The position numbers and the translations under genes are program-made. This document shows, piece after piece, positions 26,892 to 36,155 of a stretch of 64,000 nucleotides of DNA. The notes beneath the pieces were generated by a model that saw only the letters and a program-made list of their open reading frames with translations, was not told where the DNA came from and searched no databases. The number at the start of each line of letters is the position of its first letter. Positions within the stretch are counted from its first letter, which is position 1. The stretch is from Parasedimentitalea marina (GTDB taxonomy: Bacteria; Pseudomonadota; Alphaproteobacteria; Rhodobacterales; Rhodobacteraceae), in assembly GCF_004006175.1 (NCBI RefSeq), contig NZ_CP033219.1:1798001-1862000 (forward strand). The letters are read 5' to 3'.

Positions 26892-27080
26892 TTAGGTACC
26901 GGGATCAGGCATTTCGTTGCCTGCTGCAGTCATGGCATCGCCGATTTCAGTGCCTAACGTGGATAGCGCAGCTGTGCCCAGTGCAACGGCCAGGGCAATT
27001 GCAATCCCGTATTCAACAAGGGTCACACCGCGTTCATCGCGGCGCAGCCGTTCAAAAAATCTCTTCAAGCAAGTCGTCAT
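26892..27080 (-). CDS. flp: Flp-type major pilin
   Basis: The 62-residue prepilin has a short basic leader ending in Gly18, then VTLVEYGIAIALAVALGTAA: processed after G18, with the Glu at +5 and Tyr at +6 that define Flp/Fap pilins. It is first in the Tad operon, with GGGAG 6 nt before ATG. The 153-bp gap to cpaB would permit a strong separate transcript. The single fibre subunit forms bundled adhesive pili. Confidence 0.93.
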   Translation of the reverse strand: MTTCLKRFFERLRRDERGVTLVEYGIAIALAVALGTAALSTLGTEIGDAMTAAGNEMPDPGT

Positions 27081-27647
27081 TTCAATCTCCCTATGGAATT
27101 GGAAAGCCGGAACTCCGGCAGATCACGCAGGGTGCTTTCATCGCTGCGTGGTCCCTTTCAGCTTGTCGGCATAAGAGAGCGGGCGCATCGTCCGAATAGT
27201 CCAAAAGCGCACGCATACATTGTTTTTCTCTGCGTTTGCTTCAGACCGCTCATGTTTCAATTTTTGGAAAGTCGGTTGCTGAAGGGCCTGCAAGATTGTG
27301 AAACGCAGCGGGTTGCGCTTTTAGGCATCTAAGGTGGGTGGTTCTCATCACTGGATTTGGATTGCAGAGCGGCGGGAATGCCAAATGAATTCCACCTAAA
27401 ATCTCATGATGCACGCGCGGGAGACCGCCGCTGAGTGTTAAGTTGAGACAAGCCCGATCAGCGGCCGGAAACTAAGGGAGGGCGGTCGCCTGATCTAGGC
27501 CAATGCAAGAAATCATATCGCCAAGATTAAATATAGATACGTCGAATGGCTTTCTCCCAAGTCGACTTTGATTGCCCTGCAAAAGGACCTGTAAGGGGCT
27601 GAGAATACGCAATTTCAGTTTACGTTCTGATCTATTCGGGTGGCCGG
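27081..27647 (-). promoter_or_regulatory. Upstream region of the Tad operon
   Basis: No gene is supported in this 567-bp gap between the Sel1-repeat gene and flp, both on minus. It should hold the Tad operon promoter. The inverted arms ACCGCC (near 27434) and GGCGGT (near 27480) enclose a stretch with GCGGCCGG. I assign no -35/-10. Confidence 0.4.
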
Positions 27648-28925
27648 TCAACGTGCCAGTAGAGCGCCCACAACATTTGACTTCAGGACAATATCACCGC
27701 AGTTACGGGCATAACCCAGATTTCTGCACTGGCGCCAGATCGCATGCAAAGTGTCGGGCGTTGCAAATCCGTTCAAAGACCCGAAGTACTCACCGTCCTT
27801 TTTCATTTGGCTTTGAAGTAGATACATTGCGAAATTCGGATTGGCCGCAAATAATTCCCTGCCAAACCACGCGGACTTCCACTCAGGATTGGCAAAGTAG
27901 ATCTCAGCAAGGTTCTCAAATTGATGGGTTCCGCGGGCTTTGGAAACATCAAAAGACATTTCGTACTGGGCAATTTCAGCCCTCGTTAGAAGGTCCGTGT
28001 TTTCCTGTAAGTATGTGCGGGCCTGTGCACGGTCTCGGTGCACATTCCATCGGTTTCCATCCCGGACGAGACTTATGAGGAATTTGAGTGCCACCTCATT
28101 GTCTGTTTCGACGGCGCGTTCAAGAACCGCAATGGCCTCGGGGCCGCTTGCACGCATACTAATGCCCCAAAGCCTGCGGTGGGCTTCAAGTACGGCAATT
28201 TCTGGCTGCCCGGAATCCATCGCTTTTTGTGCATAGTTCGCGAATTTCGCCCGAGATCTCTTGCCAAGATAGCCATACATTGCGCCTTCGGCCAAAGTGG
28301 TCCAGGCGGTGTTTCGACCTAATTCCGCAGCCCGCAGAAGATAGGTTTCCGCCCGGTGACTGCCGAGACGGTTCCACATCAGGTCTTTTCCATAAAGTTC
28401 CAGCCCAGCACCGTCGCCCAACGCGGCTGCCGCTTCGAATAATTCAAGTGCCCGCGCTTTGTTACGTGGGACATGGGTCCCGGTGAGGAGGAAGTCACCA
28501 AGGGAAACCTGTGACCTGGCAGAGCCAGATTGCGCCGCTTTTTCAAGCAAGGCCAGGCCGCTTGACCGATCCTTGGCGAACTTTGTTCCGCGTAATAATT
28601 GCTCCCCCAAAATGCGGTGGGCCTCTAGGTTGCCCAGCTCTGCCGCCTGTTCCAGCAGTTGCCGCGCTTTTTCAATGTCCACGTCCTTATCGGAAAGGCC
28701 CCACAGATAGTCTTCGGCAAGTGTTACCATGTCGTGCGTTTCAGTCACACCTAGGGTCGTGTTCCGCAATTGCGCCCCGTGTTCCGGATTGCCAGCCGAA
28801 GTCACTTCGCCCGTTTCCGGTGTAAGCGCCAACGCCGAGGGCGCGGCGATCAGGGCAAGGGCCGTCAGGAAAAAAAACACAGTGTCCCGAAAAGAAAATG
28901 AAATAGGCGCTGTGGAATGTATCAC
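27648..28925 (-). CDS. Secreted Sel1-repeat protein
   Basis: The 425-residue product has a signal peptide (VFFFLTALALIAAPSALA, cleavage near residue 33) and at least four Sel1-like repeats between residues 70 and 240 (for example ARQLLEQAAELGNLEAHRIL, GLALLEKAAQSGSARSQVSL, ALELFEAAAALGDGAGLEL, AETYLLRAAELGRNTAWTT). Sel1/TPR proteins in the periplasm scaffold polysaccharide export (AlgK, for instance) or pilus assembly (TadD). It lies between the polysaccharide genes and the Tad operon on the same strand, so either role is possible. I favour the polysaccharide system because of its continuous orientation with the hydrolase genes. Confidence 0.82.
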   Translation of the reverse strand: MIHSTAPISFSFRDTVFFFLTALALIAAPSALALTPETGEVTSAGNPEHGAQLRNTTLGVTETHDMVTLAEDYLWGLSDKDVDIEKARQLLEQAAELGNLEAHRILGEQLLRGTKFAKDRSSGLALLEKAAQSGSARSQVSLGDFLLTGTHVPRNKARALELFEAAAALGDGAGLELYGKDLMWNRLGSHRAETYLLRAAELGRNTAWTTLAEGAMYGYLGKRSRAKFANYAQKAMDSGQPEIAVLEAHRRLWGISMRASGPEAIAVLERAVETDNEVALKFLISLVRDGNRWNVHRDRAQARTYLQENTDLLTRAEIAQYEMSFDVSKARGTHQFENLAEIYFANPEWKSAWFGRELFAANPNFAMYLLQSQMKKDGEYFGSLNGFATPDTLHAIWRQCRNLGYARNCGDIVLKSNVVGALLAR

Positions 28926-29130
28926 GATCTGTCCTCCAAAAATGGATCACGCACAAGCGTGATAATGGAAGTTGTGATAGGTCTCTGCCTCACCTCATAC
29001 TGACCTAAATGTCAAAATTTGTCGAGGTTTTACATTCAATTACTTGTTCGTGGTACCGCTTTTGTGTGCGTTCCTCGAAGCATATCCCGCAAAGGTTGAG
29101 GGCAGGGTCTCAGTTACCTGTCAAAAAAGT

Positions 29131-30027
29131 TTACTGCGTTGAAGGAGAGAAGGGTAAAGGACTTGAGCCGGTGTTTGCTTGGCTGCTTTCCAGTCCTGCG
29201 GAGCGGCGAAATGCCTGGGCTTCCAGCGCCTGAGCATACGATCGGCCGACAGGAGTTGATCGCAACTGATTGTCTACCAGATTGATGGCCGGGCTGCGCC
29301 CGTGCCAAGGGTAGGGGTTGGCTGCAAACCAGGCATAGCGTTCGACAAAAGGCAGGGTTTCCATCATGGAAATAGCTGATTTTGCAAAGGCTGCATTGGC
29401 GGAATAACTGGCCTTGTTGGGCTGGCTCCAGTCAATAAAAGCAAACTCTGAGACCCAGATTGGGCGTTTGTATTCCCTGTAGACAGCAATCAGCCATTTT
29501 CGGAATGCTTTCACATCTCCGGTTTTGGAATAGTAGTGAACCGCCATGAAATCCACCCGTAGGCCACGGCGATCTGCTTCTGACATGAACCGCCTTTGCC
29601 AAGATCCAGTGCCCAATGTTTGTGCTTGGGTTGTTGCAGGGCTGCCTAAGCGCAGACCGCGTGCCTCTAATCTTGGCCAAAGAGCAATTGCTTGCGCCAC
29701 AGTCATATTTGCCTGGTGCTTGCCGCCCCTTCCATCCGGCTCGTTAAAAGCCAGCAAATGGCGCACATTTTGGGAACTTCGGATCCGATCACCAATGTTT
29801 CGAGCACTATGGATCATCGGAACAAATTCGACCGAGCGTTGAACCGGATGGTGGCTTTCAATCTGATCGGTACGCCAATCATAATACCAAGCCAGTCCCG
29901 GATGTTTTTCGATCCATTTCAGGATCGTGTAATCGGGGTTTTCCCACGCGCCAACGCCTGCGCGTTGCGCAATGGCGGACTGAGATGTGAGTGCCAAACC
30001 TAGCAAAAGAATAATCAGTCTGAACAT
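29131..30027 (-). CDS. Secreted GH128-like glycoside hydrolase (beta-1,3-glucanase type)
   Basis: The 298-residue protein has a signal peptide (MFRLIILLLGLALTSQSAIA) and a TIM-barrel of the Asl1/GH128 type: HLLAFNEPDG with the acid/base Glu (near residue 95), FMAVHYYSKTGDVKAFRKWL, and WVSEFAFIDW with the nucleophile Glu (near 197). Family members cut beta-1,3-glucans. Start ATG 30027 has GAGG 4 nt upstream. Within a polysaccharide locus it may trim or release the product. Confidence 0.82.
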   Translation of the reverse strand: MFRLIILLLGLALTSQSAIAQRAGVGAWENPDYTILKWIEKHPGLAWYYDWRTDQIESHHPVQRSVEFVPMIHSARNIGDRIRSSQNVRHLLAFNEPDGRGGKHQANMTVAQAIALWPRLEARGLRLGSPATTQAQTLGTGSWQRRFMSEADRRGLRVDFMAVHYYSKTGDVKAFRKWLIAVYREYKRPIWVSEFAFIDWSQPNKASYSANAAFAKSAISMMETLPFVERYAWFAANPYPWHGRSPAINLVDNQLRSTPVGRSYAQALEAQAFRRSAGLESSQANTGSSPLPFSPSTQ

Positions 30028-30198
30028 TCTGCCTCGACGTAAGGAGCACAAGCAATCCGGACCGCTACTGGTCAGTTTAAGCCAATGCAGATGGCCAGCG
30101 GGATGTTAGGAATTGCCTGTCTGTGTGCAATCTTGTTGATCGCATTTTTGGCCCGATCTGCGGGCATGTGGATTCAGCCAATGGGCCAAAATTCGAAT

Positions 30199-30483
30199 TC
30201 AGTTCGAATAACAGCGAGACCGTTGTCCGAACCCTGCAGGTGAACAGATATAGCTACCGTTCCCCACGGCGACGCGCCGTCGCGTTTTAGCGGAGTTACG
30301 CGGCCGAACTAGGCGCAAGAGGTTAAGACCACCACTGCCTGACCGCAGTCCGGCACTGCCACTGTCGTGGCTTTCGGCTTTTGTTGTAAGATTAGGACTC
30401 GATGCTGCTGCCCCAATTGGAGCTGCCATCACGGCGCATATTATGCCGACCGCGCAGATCGCGCGGGAAATCGTTGGTTTCAT
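30199..30483 (-). CDS. Small secreted protein with C-terminal cysteine pair
   Basis: The 94-residue product has a signal peptide (MKPTISRAICAVGIICAVMA, cleavage after GAAAS near residue 28), a basic middle, and the ending NGSYICSPAGFGQRSRCYSN with two cysteines nine residues apart, likely a disulfide. I have a memory of similar C-termini in small hypothetical Rhodobacteraceae proteins but no function. ATG 30483 has AGGAG 6 nt upstream. Confidence 0.65.
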   Translation of the reverse strand: MKPTISRAICAVGIICAVMAAPIGAAASSPNLTTKAESHDSGSAGLRSGSGGLNLLRLVRPRNSAKTRRRVAVGNGSYICSPAGFGQRSRCYSN

Positions 30484-30784
30484 CACTGTCTCCTGCCTTC
30501 ATCGCCTCACGTGTACCGGATCCTGTTTTTCGGCTCTCGGTGCATTCAATGCAAAAAGACATAGCAAAACTTGGGGTCCGGAACAAAAGTTTACCAACGG
30601 GAGCTGTAATTTTTGTTAACCGAGGTGCGATTTAGACACTTATTGGCAGAATATAACAACCAACTTCCGGAATAATGTTGAAATACATCAGGTCAAGCCA
30701 TTGTGGCGAAAGACATCTTCCAGAACCCAACGAGACATTCTGTTGGCAAGGCCAGTGTGGCAGAAATCCGCCAGTAGTAAGGAA

Positions 30785-31714
30785 TTAGCGCCCCAAAGAG
30801 GCTGCCTGCGTTCCAAGAGAATTCTGTGGGAACTGCCAATCCGGCAAGTCATCCGTTTCAGGCCAAGGGTAAACCTCTTGCTGGTTGAAGTATATGACCG
30901 CCTGTAATTCAGGGAAGTCTTCCAGGTTTTGGCGTACCTCGTTATTCCACCTTGCAACATATGAATCGCTGCCCACATAACCGAGCTCTGCGACCGCGAT
31001 GGGAAGTCCAAACTGCAACGCGCGTTGATAACGGGGTTCAAAAATATCGCGGAAACTTTGCTCCTGGCCAAGAACATCAATTTCCCAAGCCTGCAGGCCA
31101 AAAACGGATAGTCCGATGATATCGGTGTAATCGGGGCCGGGGAAATATTCTGCCAGGCCTTCATGGCCAAGAGGTGACCACATGTAATCGAATTTGTCAG
31201 AGATTTCCCGGCAAGTACTTACCACTCTTTTGTAAGCAGAAATATAAATGTCCGGATCCCAATCGGCCCAAATGAATTGACCGGATGCATCTTCCATTTC
31301 CTGAGCCCAGCGAATGGTGACCGGGCTTTTGAAGTCGTTCAAAACACCACAAATCGCCTGAATGTTGATGTCGTAGGTGCCATTGGCGATGCCTGCGATC
31401 AGAATTTCAGGCGTATTGCGTTCATCTGCGGTCCAGGTCCAGGGTTCAATCGTAACGAGAACCGAACGTCCCCGTTCCAGCGCATAGCTGTCCGCATCCA
31501 ACAGTGAGGGCAGGAAGACATCCTCCCATGGCAGAAACAAGTGTTCAATCTGCACATCCGTGTCGTTGGTAAAGCCACCATTGGGATCATACACCCCAAA
31601 TGGCAGCTCACCGGGAGGAGCCGCCAGAACAGGAAAGGCGAGGCAGGTGAACAGCGAGGACACTATCGCCTGACGCTTTACATTGAAGCAGCCAATACTC
31701 AGAAAGGTAATCAT
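30785..31714 (-). CDS. Secreted TIM-barrel glycoside hydrolase (GH26-like)
   Basis: The 309-residue protein has a signal peptide ending near LAFPVLA (residue 31) and the catalytic-looking segments TIRWAQEMEDASGQFIWADW (acid/base Glu) and LPIAVAELGY (nucleophile Glu), spaced as in GH26 and relatives. It probably acts on a beta-linked polysaccharide, mannan or glucan, outside the cell. AGGGAG lies 8 nt before ATG. It is 27 bp downstream of the GT2 synthase gene, so a role on that product is likely. Confidence 0.75.
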   Translation of the reverse strand: MITFLSIGCFNVKRQAIVSSLFTCLAFPVLAAPPGELPFGVYDPNGGFTNDTDVQIEHLFLPWEDVFLPSLLDADSYALERGRSVLVTIEPWTWTADERNTPEILIAGIANGTYDINIQAICGVLNDFKSPVTIRWAQEMEDASGQFIWADWDPDIYISAYKRVVSTCREISDKFDYMWSPLGHEGLAEYFPGPDYTDIIGLSVFGLQAWEIDVLGQEQSFRDIFEPRYQRALQFGLPIAVAELGYVGSDSYVARWNNEVRQNLEDFPELQAVIYFNQQEVYPWPETDDLPDWQFPQNSLGTQAASLGR

Positions 31715-31740
31715 TGTTCATACTCCCTGCTAAACTTGTG

Positions 31741-33570
31741 CTATCTCTTCCAGCCAGGATCATAGATTAAGACAACGGTTCCTGGCCCGCCCATGCCCGC
31801 ACCGGCAACAGCGTATTGCACATGTATCAACCTAAAAGGCTCGAGTCCTTTTGACAGAGCGTAAAGGCTCTCGAGGCCGCGTTCCTGAATGGTGAACAGT
31901 GTCAGACCGACCAAAACAGAAGGGGCCGTGACCTTGACCCAGTTGGCCAAAGATCTGTTTCTGGTGAACTGTACCCGGCGAAAATGCTGAAACACGATGA
32001 CCGCAGTGATCACAGTGTAATAAATACCACTAATCGCCGTCAAAAGATAGAAACCATGTGCGTTTCGCAGATCATCCACCAGGAGAACCGGAAGAATGCA
32101 GCCCAATGACAAACCAGCATAAGTCAGCACAATCCTGAGCGGCAAAACCTCTTGTGTAGCTTCTCCTTTAGGGGTGATCCGAAAATCAACAAACCCGCCA
32201 AACAGCCTGTCCCAAAGCGCCATGGCACATCCAAAAAGGACCCAAGGCCATTGCAACCCAAGGAAAAGTGTCTTTTCCCAGCTGATCACCGAGCCGTCAT
32301 AGGGCCGGAAAAACCCGTCTGCCTTCAGATGATAGGCAATCAAAGTCAGTGCCAAGACCTGTGGCGCTGCGTGCAGAATGAAGGCCGGATAAGTCACTTC
32401 GGCATATCGAAAATCCAACAGCAAGGCCAAGATCGGCAGCGCGTAAAGAAGCGCCATGAAGAAAGCAAAACACGGGTAGAACAGCTGGCAGAATAGAAAC
32501 AAGAACTTTAGCCGAAGTGGAAACTTGGAGAAGTAGCCAGAGGTGAATTTCAGAAAAATTGTGAACAGGCTGCGAGACCATTGAAACTCTTGCGTGCACA
32601 AGTCTGTAATGGTGGCGGGACCATCTCCTTCGGCGATGGCGTTCAAGGCGTGTACGCCGCGCCAGCCACCTGCGTTCAAAATCATCGTCGTGGAGTGATC
32701 TTCTGCCAATTCAGGACCAAGTCCTCCGACCTCTTTCAGGGCTTTGGTTTGTACAGCATAATGAGAGCCGATACACATCGGGGCCATTGCACCGGCATAG
32801 CCCGCCTGGAAAATCCCATGAAAAGCAGACTCAGTATGCAATCTGGTTCTGGCTGCCCAACTGGTATCTGCATTGCGTGAGCAGATACTGGGGGCACTGA
32901 CATAGCCCACTTTAGGATCTGCAAAGCCGCGCATGATCTCTTCCAGATAAGTTGCGCTTGGCATGTGGTCTGCGTCAAGTTGAGAGACATAGTCGTAATT
33001 TTGATAGCCATAGTGATCATAGAAATATGCAAGGTTGCCTTCTTTGCATCTAGTGCGGCGCGGCCATTCCTTTTGATGATACTCAGGGTGTTCAAACCGG
33101 GTCGACACAAATACCCCGTGTTGTTTGCACCAGTCCAAAGTTTCACTATCTGGGTTTTCGTCCGCGAGCCAAGTGTCATGAGGATAGGTCTGATTGAGCA
33201 TCGCCGTCAGAGTCTCCCGCAGCAGGGAAAAAGGCTCTGATGGGGTTTTGGTAACGATCATGGCTACACGGGTATTCTGAGGCGGCAGCGGGTCCGCAAC
33301 CGGGATCCTTGCTTTGCGAAACACCCAGACAAAAAACAGCTGAAGAAAAAACAGCCAACCCAACCCCAAGGTCGCAATCCAATATTGCCACCCGCTCCCC
33401 CGATGTTCTGGCAAAAACCACCATCCCCAAAACCAGAGGGCAGCGCCCAGCCAAATTAGGACCATCCAGTTGTATTTGGTTTTCAAGCCAAAACCAAAGA
33501 CGGATTTGCTGAATACCTGCACCGAACCTGACAGCTCTGTTGATAGATCGACTTTAGGCTCTGAGATCAT
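31741..33570 (-). CDS. Processive family-2 glycosyltransferase (cellulose/curdlan-synthase-like)
   Basis: The 609-residue membrane protein has two N-terminal membrane helices, a GT2 catalytic domain and about six C-terminal helices. Visible motifs: the first Asp in DENPDSETLDW, QLDADHMPSATYLE (DxD), AEDHSTTM (catalytic base Asp), and TQEFQWSRS where cellulose synthases have QxxRW; here the Arg position is Gln. VDFRITPKGE follows as in cellulose-synthase-like enzymes. It polymerises a sugar nucleotide into a beta-glycan and extrudes it. ATG 33570 has GGAGG 6 nt upstream and overlaps the galE end by 17 bp. No PilZ domain or BcsB-like partner is seen. Confidence 0.87.
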   Translation of the reverse strand: MISEPKVDLSTELSGSVQVFSKSVFGFGLKTKYNWMVLIWLGAALWFWGWWFLPEHRGSGWQYWIATLGLGWLFFLQLFFVWVFRKARIPVADPLPPQNTRVAMIVTKTPSEPFSLLRETLTAMLNQTYPHDTWLADENPDSETLDWCKQHGVFVSTRFEHPEYHQKEWPRRTRCKEGNLAYFYDHYGYQNYDYVSQLDADHMPSATYLEEIMRGFADPKVGYVSAPSICSRNADTSWAARTRLHTESAFHGIFQAGYAGAMAPMCIGSHYAVQTKALKEVGGLGPELAEDHSTTMILNAGGWRGVHALNAIAEGDGPATITDLCTQEFQWSRSLFTIFLKFTSGYFSKFPLRLKFLFLFCQLFYPCFAFFMALLYALPILALLLDFRYAEVTYPAFILHAAPQVLALTLIAYHLKADGFFRPYDGSVISWEKTLFLGLQWPWVLFGCAMALWDRLFGGFVDFRITPKGEATQEVLPLRIVLTYAGLSLGCILPVLLVDDLRNAHGFYLLTAISGIYYTVITAVIVFQHFRRVQFTRNRSLANWVKVTAPSVLVGLTLFTIQERGLESLYALSKGLEPFRLIHVQYAVAGAGMGGPGTVVLIYDPGWKR

Positions 33571-34552
33571 CAAGTGCCTCCAGACCAAAGGACGGGGCCG
33601 CATCTGCCAAGATGTTGTGCAGATCGGACTGACAGGTCGTAAATCCCAATTCCTGTTTGGCGAGAGCGGTGTCGGCCACCAGAACTGGGGGGTCCCCGGC
33701 ACGGCGTTCTGCGCCAGTCCAAGGTGTCTTTCGACCCGTCACATCCTCGATTGCTGCAATGATCTCGAGGATGGAATGCCCCTTGCCAGATCCGAGGTTC
33801 AAGGCCAGATTTCTTTCTGCTTCAATCAGCCTCTCGACGGCCAGCACATGAGCGCGCGCAAGATCCGCAACGTGAATATAATCTCTAATGCAGGTTCCGT
33901 CGGGAGTGGGGTAGTCGGTGCCAAAAACCTTAAGTCCCGGTCGGGCCCCAGCAGTGGCCATCAAGGCCAGCGGAATGAGGTGGGTTTCCGGGTCGTGACG
34001 CTCGGACAGGCGCCCAGATGGGTCGGCGCCGCAAGCATTGAAATACCGCAGCATCGCATAGTTCAAATCCCAGGCAGCCGCGTGATCCTTTATCATATCT
34101 TCGCATATGAGTTTGGTGCGCCCATAGGGATTAATCGGATTTTGGTGCGTGTTTTCCCTGATGGGTTGCCGGTCCGGAATGCCATAAGTGGCGCAGCTAG
34201 AGGAAAAAACGAGTGATCTGGTGTTGGTCGATTGCATGGCGTTGATCAGGCCAATCATTCCGCCAACGTTGTTGTCATAGTAGAGACCAGGCGAGATAAC
34301 GGATTCCCCAACATAGGCCGCTGCTGCAAAATGGATCACGATTTTGCAGTGATATTTTTTGATAACCGAAGCCACTGCTGAACTGTTGCGAATGTCGACA
34401 CGCTCTAGTGGACCCCACTTGACAGCCTCCGCATGTCCAGTGCGTAGATTATCGATAACCACAGGTAGGAAGCCCGCTGCGGCCAGTTGCAGACAAGTGT
34501 GGCTGCCAATGAAGCCTGCACCACCAGTGACCAAAACAGAGGTACGTGTCAT
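33554..34552 (-). CDS. galE: UDP-glucose 4-epimerase
   Basis: The 332-residue extended SDR has the GGAGFIGSHTCLQL Rossmann motif (residues 10-23), TSSSCATYG-like SSSCATYG catalytic Ser and YGRTKLICE catalytic YxxxK. It interconverts UDP-glucose and UDP-galactose, supplying precursor to the neighbouring synthase. Its ATG overlaps the UDP-xylose synthase stop by 4 bp and its end overlaps the GT2 start. Confidence 0.94.
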   Translation of the reverse strand: MTRTSVLVTGGAGFIGSHTCLQLAAAGFLPVVIDNLRTGHAEAVKWGPLERVDIRNSSAVASVIKKYHCKIVIHFAAAAYVGESVISPGLYYDNNVGGMIGLINAMQSTNTRSLVFSSSCATYGIPDRQPIRENTHQNPINPYGRTKLICEDMIKDHAAAWDLNYAMLRYFNACGADPSGRLSERHDPETHLIPLALMATAGARPGLKVFGTDYPTPDGTCIRDYIHVADLARAHVLAVERLIEAERNLALNLGSGKGHSILEIIAAIEDVTGRKTPWTGAERRAGDPPVLVADTALAKQELGFTTCQSDLHNILADAAPSFGLEALDDLRA

Positions 34553-35601
34553 CGGGCTACCGCAGGATTTGACAGGTTGTCTTGGCTTGTTTCGGTTTTG
34601 AAATAGGCAATAGTCCGATCCAAGCCCTGATCTAGGCCAATCTTGGGGGCCCAGCCAAGGTACTTTTTGGCTCTGCTAATATCGGGGCGTCTTTGCTTGG
34701 GGTCGTCCTCGGGAAGATCAGAATAGGTTATTCTGGACAGCGTGGTTATTTTCTTCAGGATAAGATTAGCCAGCTCAACCATGGTAAATTCGTCCGGATT
34801 ACCAATGTTGATTGGCTCAAAATGAGTGCCTGGGGTGTGCATCAAGGTGATCAGCCCATCAACCATGTCGTCCAAATAGCAAAAGGACCGACTTTGGGAC
34901 CCATCGCCATAAATTGTGATGGGTTGGCCATCCAAGGCCTGGTTGATGAAATTGGACACAACACGTCCGTCTAACGGGTCCATTCCAGGGCCATAGGTGT
35001 TAAAAATGCGGGCTATGCGAATGTCAGTTCCATATGTTTCCCTGTGATCATGAAAGATCGACTCGGCGGCGCGTTTGCCCTCGTCATAACAAGATCTGGG
35101 ACCAACCGTGTTGACGTTGCCCTGATAACGCTCGGTCTGTGGGGTCACGTCTGGATCACCGTAGATCTCAGATGTCGATGCCTGCAAAATCTTGGCGTTT
35201 GACCTGCGGGCCACATCCAAAAGGTTGAATGCACCATATATACTGGTTTTCATCGTCTGGATGGGGTCCGATTGGTATTTCGGAGGAGACGCAGGGCAAG
35301 CCATGTTGAAAATGAAGTCATAGCGGCCCTTCTGGTTTATCGGGTTTACGACATCGTGGTGGATGAACGTAAATTTGGGATTCCGGGACTGCTGTTTGAG
35401 ATTGCAAAGACGACCTGTCGACAAATTATCTAGGCAGGTGACTTCGTACCCGTATTCCAGATAGCGACTGCATAAGCGAGATCCCAAAAAACCCGCTCCA
35501 CCAGCGATGAGAACTTTTCTTTGCTTTTCTGCCGCAGCCCGGCGGGCTGATTGTGAAGCTGCAGAAGGTTTGAGTCGCTTAAACTCAGTAACAGTATTCA
35601 T
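34549..35601 (-). CDS. uxs: UDP-glucuronate decarboxylase (UDP-xylose synthase)
   Basis: The 350-residue extended SDR has VLIAGGAGFLGSRLCSRYLE (about residues 31-50), ASTSEIYGDP (Ser/Thr of the triad), CYDEGKRAAE (YxxxK) and RIFNTYGPGMDPLDGRVVSN, all typical of Uxs/UXS1. It converts UDP-glucuronate to UDP-xylose. The first 28 residues are a variable basic tail. ATG 35601 has AGGGAG 8 nt upstream. It leads the operon uxs-galE-GT2-GH. The UDP-glucose dehydrogenase needed to make its substrate is not in the window. Confidence 0.93.
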   Translation of the reverse strand: MNTVTEFKRLKPSAASQSARRAAAEKQRKVLIAGGAGFLGSRLCSRYLEYGYEVTCLDNLSTGRLCNLKQQSRNPKFTFIHHDVVNPINQKGRYDFIFNMACPASPPKYQSDPIQTMKTSIYGAFNLLDVARRSNAKILQASTSEIYGDPDVTPQTERYQGNVNTVGPRSCYDEGKRAAESIFHDHRETYGTDIRIARIFNTYGPGMDPLDGRVVSNFINQALDGQPITIYGDGSQSRSFCYLDDMVDGLITLMHTPGTHFEPINIGNPDEFTMVELANLILKKITTLSRITYSDLPEDDPKQRRPDISRAKKYLGWAPKIGLDQGLDRTIAYFKTETSQDNLSNPAVAR

Positions 35602-36155
35602 ACACAACGCTCCCTACCGGGCACGCACTTTTCGCTGCACTGCTCAAATATGGAAGGATCAAGTTCTCGGTCTAAGGGACACTCGCTTGAACTCACCGCA
35701 GACGGCGGACTGTCTGGTTTGTCCGCGCATGGTCGCGCCACTAGTCTTGTCAAAAACCAACAGTCGGGAGTATTCCAGACCACCTTCAATTTTGTCAAAT
35801 TTTTAGAAGATCCTTCGGTATTTAGGGAGATTTCGTCCAATTTTGAAACCCAAAGTTGATTTTTGATTTATGAAAAACACCCTAAGGATTTGTTATTTCA
35901 TGTGGAGAGGAGAGCTGACAGAATCGACCGACCAGCCAGTGTTTCAAGCCAATACCTTTTGCAAGAAAACACACGAACCCCTAGCATTTAATCCGCTGTT
36001 GGCAGGTCACTCATAATAGCTCTTGCTCCGGAATAGTTGCTCACTTGAACTGCAGTCATGAAGAACCGAATAGGTCGCCCAATCGTGTCAGACATGTGCA
36101 TCGGCTGTTGATGATCCTTTGCCCTACAAGTTCAAAACCTGGCTGCATTCTGGGA
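35602..36155 (-). promoter_or_regulatory. Upstream region of the polysaccharide operon
   Basis: No gene is supported in this AT-rich 554-bp gap. On the minus strand TTGACA (35798-35793) and AATACT (35774-35769) are 18 bp apart, a plausible sigma-70 promoter for uxs with a leader of about 165 nt. The best-matching part is the perfect -35; the -10 matches 4 of 6. Confidence 0.4.
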
